Part shown: piece after piece, positions 58,953 to 64,000 of the stretch
How positions within the stretch are numbered: the stretch's first letter is position 1
How the letters are laid out: every line of letters begins with the position of its first letter
NCBI GenBank assembly: GCA_009760855.2
Contig: WPIO01000155.1
Coordinates: 124,001 to 188,000, forward strand
Length of the DNA: 64,000 nucleotides
Direction of reading: 5' to 3'
DNA from: Cristatella mucedo
Taxonomy: Eukaryota > Bryozoa > Phylactolaemata > Cristatellidae
The notes under the pieces: model-generated
What the model was told of the DNA's origin: nothing
The model's database searches: none
Seen by the model: the letters and a program-made list of their open reading frames with translations, nothing else
Position numbers and translations under genes: made by a program

Positions 58953-59292
58953 CCGTATATATCAACAGAGCCAAATGGACTCCGGCAAGCAGTGGGCTGC
59001 AGGATTTGGTTTTAGATGCGTCATCGAATGATTCCCCCAAGGAGAATTGTAGCAGCGCCGAGGCAGCCGGCACAGACATAGCAGCAGCGTCGGACGAGCA
59101 GCGCCATGGTGACATCAAGTTCGAGGTCAATGGCTTTTTCGACGGGCCTTCCAGCCTGGGCATCACCTACGAGCTGTGCGCCGGTCTCATTGACAAGGAC
59201 AAGTCTAATGAGGTGATCATGCATGAGGAAATACTCGAAGAGTGCGGCTATGACGTCCCACTGGAGAAGATCAAGAGGATCACAAGTGCTAG
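58953..59292 (+). CDS. NUDT14: NUDT14-like Nudix hydrolase, internal exon
   Basis: The acceptor TTTCCTGTTGTAG ends at 58,952 and the donor GTGCTAG/GTGAAT follows 59,292. Read in phase it starts (A)VYINRAKWT, the position where family members have a QFRPAVY block. An acidic variable loop follows, then VNGFFDGPSSLGITYELCAG, LIDKDKSN, HEEILEECGYDV and KIKRITSA. ELCAGL and EECGY are the Nudix-box landmarks of NUDT14-type UDP-sugar pyrophosphatases, cytosolic Mg-dependent enzymes that hydrolyse UDP-glucose. The position normally Arg (Lys in some relatives) before the first catalytic Glu is Glu here. Upstream and downstream exons were not found in the window. Confidence 0.72.
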
Positions 59293-59849
59293 GTGAATAT
59301 TCCGGCGTACAGATGTGCTCCCTGTTGCATCTCGTGGTGCCAGCAGGTCGTAGCATAATTGCATTTTTGTTCGAATTAGAAAAGTCTTTGCTAATAGACT
59401 TGGTCAAAGTAGGCGATTGAAATCACTGCATGCATCGAGTGACCATTTTACTGACCTGTAGGAGCGTATACAGCTGCTGTAGAAGTATTGGCAAACGCAG
59501 GAGACATTACAAGGATGGCAATGTGTATGCATGTATTGCACAGTGAAACGATGATAAGGTAGTTTAAGGTAGTACATGCATTTTGGCAGATCTGGTGACA
59601 TATTCTCGCTCAAACTTCAATGCATTTCTTGCATAGTGCAGAACAATATGTATTCTACGGCAACGCTTAAGCAAAACCGTATAAACACTGGTAGAGAAGA
59701 ACTATTTGAGATACTCGAGGTACTTGAACATATCGGGTTACTTGTATTGTTCGGTGTAATATGATTTTTTGCTCTTCTTATGTATTATACAGTATTATAC
59801 ATGTTATACTGTATATACATCTTGGACGCATCCGGCTTATGTACAGGTC
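59293..59849. other. presumed NUDT14-like intron, nothing recognised
   Basis: AT-rich with no motif. Confidence 0.45.
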
Positions 59850-59976
59850 ATGGATTAAAACGCTTTGCTCTTTAATAGGTGATGCTATTGTGCGACCAAC
59901 ACCACGTGCTCGAAATTAAGGTGTCGTTTTCGACAGCTGCCTCATTTTTAAAAGCTTCATTCAGAAGACTGCTTCT
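59850..59976 (+). mobile_element. LINE-B RT fragment, left part of an interrupted copy
   Basis: IGDAIVRPTPRARN then GVVFDSCLIFKSFIQKTAS, ending exactly at GACTGCTTCT (59,976). The next bases of the gene (ACAGCTAGCCATCAC) appear at 61,446, after the insertion described next. Confidence 0.9.
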
Positions 59977-61445
59977 ATGTATCTCCGTCAGTAACTCCAC
60001 AAAGTCATAAATACCATGTGGGTGTTACGCAGGAGAGTTTTGTATAGCGCACTCACAGCCCAAGCGGCTTTCGGTACGCATTCGGTAGCCAACAGACTTC
60101 GTCTCACGCAACAAAGAGAAAGCGGGAGGCATAGCAGAGTCAGGAGGGCAGTTGAGGTAGTGAGTGGCATGGAAGTAGCAGCTCAGGACCGCTGAAAAGG
60201 ATGAGCCATAGTCGGCAGTTGGAGAGTAGTTGTCGTTGCGTAAGAATTGTGGAAGCGAGTTCCACAGTCTAGGACCTGCAGAGCTAAAGCTTCTGTCGCC
60301 AACTGTCTTTAAGCGGATGAATGGGACAGCTAATTGATTGTCCACACAGGACCTGAGGGCGCGAACAGGCTGAAACTGATGCAGCAGTTCAGCTAGGTAC
60401 GAAGGAGCCAAGCCGTGGCGGGCCTTGTGGGTCAGCGTAAGAACTTTGCTCTGTATCCTTTGCTCAACCGGCAACCATCATAGCTCTTTCAGCAGAGGTG
60501 ACACGTGCTCAAACCGCTGGGACTTGAAGACCAGCCTTGCAGCCATATTCATAGTCCGCTGTAGTGGCATAATAGCTTTCTTTGGCAGCCCAGCCAAAAA
60601 GGAATTACAATAATCAAGCCGAGACAGAATTAAAGAGCTAGTTAAATTTTTTACAAGCCACTGTGGGAGACAGCTTCTAATCTTGGATAGGGATCGGATG
60701 TGATGGCTAGCTGTAGAGGCAGTCTTCTGAATGAAGCTTTTGAAATTGAGGCAGCTGTCAAACACGACACCTAGATTACGAGCACGTGGTGAAGGTCGCA
60801 CAATAGCATCACCTATTAGAACAGCAAAGCCTTTTAATCCAGCCACACGCTTAGGGTGTCCTATGAGCAGCAGTTCGGTTTTATCGTCATTTAAGTTCAG
60901 GAAGTTTTCCGACATCCAGGATCGAATATCGGCAAGGCAAGCATTCAGTTTCTCAGTTGCTGCAGCAGATTCCGACGGTTTAAATGACAAATACAACTGA
61001 GTATCGTCAGCATAAAAGTGATATCCTATTCCGTGGGCCTTAATCATTTTTCCCTGAGGTTGTGTATAAATGGAGAACAGCAAGGGACCGAGTACAGACC
61101 CTTGAGGGACTCCACAGGTGACCCTTCTCATGTCTGAGACCTGACCCCCACACGACACGGATTGAACACGATCAGACAAGTATGATTTAAACCACGCCAG
61201 TGCTTCGTCTGCCAGACCGATCGTTGTTCTGAATCGTTCAAGCAGAACTTCGTGATCAATGGTGTCGAAGGCAGCAGACAGATCTAGCAGAGCTAGGGCA
61301 GTGACATTTCCGTCGTCGTTGCCACGTAGAATGTCATTGTTAACACGGAGGAGAGCAGTTTCAGTAGAGTGCTCCTCTTGAACCCTGATTTAAATGTTTC
61401 TGACATTCCATTATTTTCAATATGTTCAACTAGCTGCTTAGCAAC
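59977..61445 (-). mobile_element. LINE-B copy inserted head-on into another LINE-B
   Basis: The minus strand reads, from 61,445, [90 protein letters not shown] (YADD intact), LNDDKTELLLIG and SLILSRLDYCNSFLAGLPKK. An in-frame TGA just before MVAG/WLPVEQ at about 60,478-60,480 separates it from the rest: PVEQRIQSKVLTLTHKARHG to SVGYRMRTESRLGCECAIQN. Apart from that stop it is open for about 1.4 kb. It is 5'-truncated and ends at the LINE-B 3' end (59,977). Confidence 0.93.
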
Positions 61446-62190
61446 ACAGCTAGCCATCACGTCCGACCCCTATACAAGATCAGGAGCTGTCTCCCACAGT
61501 TGCTTGTAAAACATTTAACTAGCTCCTTAGTTCTGTCTTGGCTTGATTATTGTAATTACCTTTTGGTGGGGCTACCAAAGAAAGCTATTAGGCCTCTGCA
61601 GCTTACTATGAATATGGCTGCAAGGCTAGTCTTCAAGTCCCAGCGGTTTGAGCACGTATCTTCTTTGCTAAAAGAGGTAGGATGGATGCCGGTTGACCAA
61701 CGGATACAAAGCAAAGTTCTTACGCTGACCCACAAGGCCAGCCACGGCTTGGCTTTTTCGTACCTAGCTGAACTACTGCAGCAGTTTCAGCCTCTTTGCG
61801 CCCTCAGGTCCTGTGTGGATAATCAATTAGCTGTCCCATTCATCCGCTTAAAGACCTTTGGCGACAGAAGCTTTAGTTCTGCAGGTCCTAGACTGTGGAA
61901 CTTGCTTCCACAATTCTTACGCAACGACAACTACTCTCCTACTGCCGACTATGGCTCATCCTTTTCGGCGGTCCTGAGCTGCTACTTCCATGCCACTCAC
62001 TACCTCAACTGCCCTCCTGACTCTGCTATGCCTCCCGCTTTCTCTTTGTTGCGTGAGAGGAAGTCTGTTGGCTACCGAATGCGTACCGAAAGCCGCTTAG
62101 GCTGTGAGTGCGCTATACAAAACTCTCCTGCGTACCACCCACGTGGTCTTTATGACTTTGACGAGTTACAGACGGAGATAGATTACATGA
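61446..62190 (+). mobile_element. LINE-B, right part of the interrupted copy
   Basis: Resumes ACAGCTAGCCATCACGTCCG exactly where the left part stopped. KIRSCLPQLLVKHLTSSLVL through SWLDYCNYLLVGLPKKAIRP and DNQLAVPFIRLKTFGDRSF to CECAIQNSPAYHPRGLYDFD. Open from 61,500 to 62,264, passing the LINE 3' end near 62,187 into flanking DNA. Confidence 0.9.
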
Positions 62191-64000
62191 AAGCGATTCC
62201 AGATCGGGTCCTTCTTCCGGCCCATGATGAACAGCACCGGCGAGTACAGTATGGCGAATCCTGAAAATGGACGACTGCGTGTAGAAGCTTGGAGAGCCGG
62301 GCAAGAGTCAGCGGCTCAGCCAATCATCCCGCACGAGACCGGATCCAATAGCTTAGGACTATAAGTTATCTGAAATTTGTTTATTACAACTGTAAAGTTT
62401 GTTTTGGGGGCCCCTATATTATACAGGTTCTATACACACTGAACCACAGTTACTTGCCTTGTCTTGGTTTCGCCTTGTTCTGGTAATGTGACCAAAAACC
62501 ATCTTCGAAACCACAACTGTTTCCGAATCTGCTGGATGCTACCAAACCTGGCTATTTTATATTTTCTCCCAGAGTAGAGTTGCTGCAGAAGTAGGAATCA
62601 GTCAAGGGCTGTAAGAGGCCACTGATAGTGTAACACTGGCATAGAAGATAAGTTCAGAGCAGCTGATGCTGGACTTGTAATTGGATCACGATATTTGGTT
62701 GGGCCAGGACTGCGTGCTAAATCGCACAGTTTTACTTTGCCCAAGGACAACGATGCAGTTTGCATTCTCAAATATGCTCCCTGCTCCATCTTCAATACTG
62801 GGTAGGTGGTTGTTAGACTATCTGCTCGACGGTGACTTAGTGCCATCTGCTGGGCTTGTTGCAAATCTAGCAGCAGGTAAGGCAGGAGTGGGCTGTCTGA
62901 GCAAGCCATAAGCTTCAGCATGGCATCCAGATGGTGCAGAAAACATTTGCATGCAGCTCACTCGCACACAAAGAATAACAAATCACACTAGTGGAGATGC
63001 AATTGGCTTAATAAACTTAACGATGTGGCTGCATTTAGGTCGTAAGTCCTCAATGTAGTCTTATTGATTAGGCATCTGCTCAGACTTCCACAGGATCTTT
63101 GCCTAGTTGTTGCTGTATACTTCGAAATTATTGAAGTTGCATGAAGTCGTTCTCTCACTTTATGACCCAGGTAATTGGTTCGAGTTTGCTGTGGGCAGCT
63201 TGTTGTTGCAACCATGGGGAAAATTACTGAAGGTTGTACTCATTACATAAATCTACTGACTCAGCTGATCTTCTCTTTTCTCGTCGGAGATCTGGCTTTC
63301 TGCGTATTTAAGAGGACCGACCTAATTGGACGAAGATTCTGCCTCAGGCCATTGTTTGGTTGTTTACGTTGGCCGAATTTTTGCTGAAGTCTATTCATTA
63401 GGCACCAATTCTGTCGATATGAAAACTTGATGTATCAACTTGCTGTCGAGGAACCGAAAAAAACTTTTAGCTGGCAAAACATTTTTCACATTTCATACTC
63501 TTGATTTATTTTAGCTCTTACTTAATACCATTCAAAGAAAGCAGTTCCAGTTACTTGACGGAATTAGTTCTGAGTTATATACAATTGACCAACAAACCGT
63601 GGCATTTGTCTCTGATGATTTTTTTGTGGCTGCTTGTATAATTGGCCAGTCATGAGAGGGTGGGAATTGATGAATGAAGGGTGGTAAGTGATGAACGATG
63701 AACAATGATTTTTTATCTTGCTAATCTTTTAGATTATTTTACTCTCTCAAATAAATAGCAAAAGTTTCATATGAATATGTCGCAGCATCTTCATTTTGAA
63801 AGCCCAACTCAAAGAAACGGATCTGTAAGTTCGGCAACTAGTTTCTCAGCCGTACCATTCTTGAAATGATTGCTGACAGATGCTCGATAAAGTGTGACGT
63901 CATGCCCCACAATGCCACAATCTTTGGGTAGCAGGGTTTGGTCCATAATTTTCAAAAAACGAAGTCACTGCTTGGGTTCAAAACGCATCAATTCGAGAGT
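62191..64000. other. no gene or element recognised
   Basis: Presumed intronic or intergenic. I looked for the next NUDT14-like exon (the block after KRITSA, usually containing a GLTGSRQ-like motif) and did not find it. AT-rich toward the end. Confidence 0.45.

Overview
This is an intron-rich, repeat-laden eukaryotic (metazoan, almost certainly invertebrate) genomic window. There are no bacterial-type operons; coding exons are bounded by GT-AG introns of 0.2 to 6 kb, and about half of the recognisable sequence is retrotransposon debris. Two host genes can be supported. I cannot name the species from sequence alone.

Host gene 1 is a ZNF839-type zinc-finger gene on the + strand. Seven coding exons (21,141-21,817; 23,671-23,849; 29,565-29,750; 34,845-35,161; 35,403-35,726; 41,953-42,171; 45,201-45,881) join with perfectly compatible phases into an 860-residue protein. 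It carries a Gln-rich N-terminal region, an SGRVSKPPK basic/acidic block, one atypical C2H2 finger, an AT-hook, a conserved helical block and a low-complexity His/Ala/Gln tail. Two poly(A) signals follow at 46,181 and 46,214. Host gene 2 is represented by one internal exon (58,953-59,292, +) of a NUDT14-like Nudix (UDP-sugar pyrophosphatase) gene, whose remaining exons I could not find.

Layout: 1-4,715 is a pile of antiparallel, mutually nested LINE copies, with one tRNA-derived SINE. 4,716-11,330 is mostly unassigned DNA with SINEs, short LINE tails and a CpG-rich island (9,880-10,560). 11,330-14,140 is the most complete LINE (endonuclease plus reverse transcriptase, broken by a frameshift and three stops). 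14,535-20,500 holds older LINE relics. 21,141-46,220 is the ZNF839-like gene, whose introns are packed with LINE, SINE, Tc1-like and microsatellite insertions. 46,800-53,480 is another LINE cluster and ends in a clean solo LTR. 53,950-58,950 has long CT and TA microsatellites, a SINE and unassigned DNA. 58,953-62,190 has the NUDT14-like exon followed by one LINE inserted head-on into a relative. The last 1.8 kb is featureless to my reading.

The labels LINE-A (L2/CR1-like, very abundant, tail ending in (ATT)n), LINE-B (second L2-like family), LINE-D/E (older relatives) and SINE-1 (tRNA-derived) are mine, defined by comparison of copies within this window. The strongest non-routine observations are four same-family nested LINE insertions, three of them with 7-8 bp target-site duplications; a 440-bp solo LTR with inverted TGTGA/TCACA ends and a 5-bp target duplication; a 45-bp templated-looking duplication inserted in a LINE; microsatellites grown inside a reverse transcriptase gene; and an unusually spaced zinc finger in the ZNF839-like protein.
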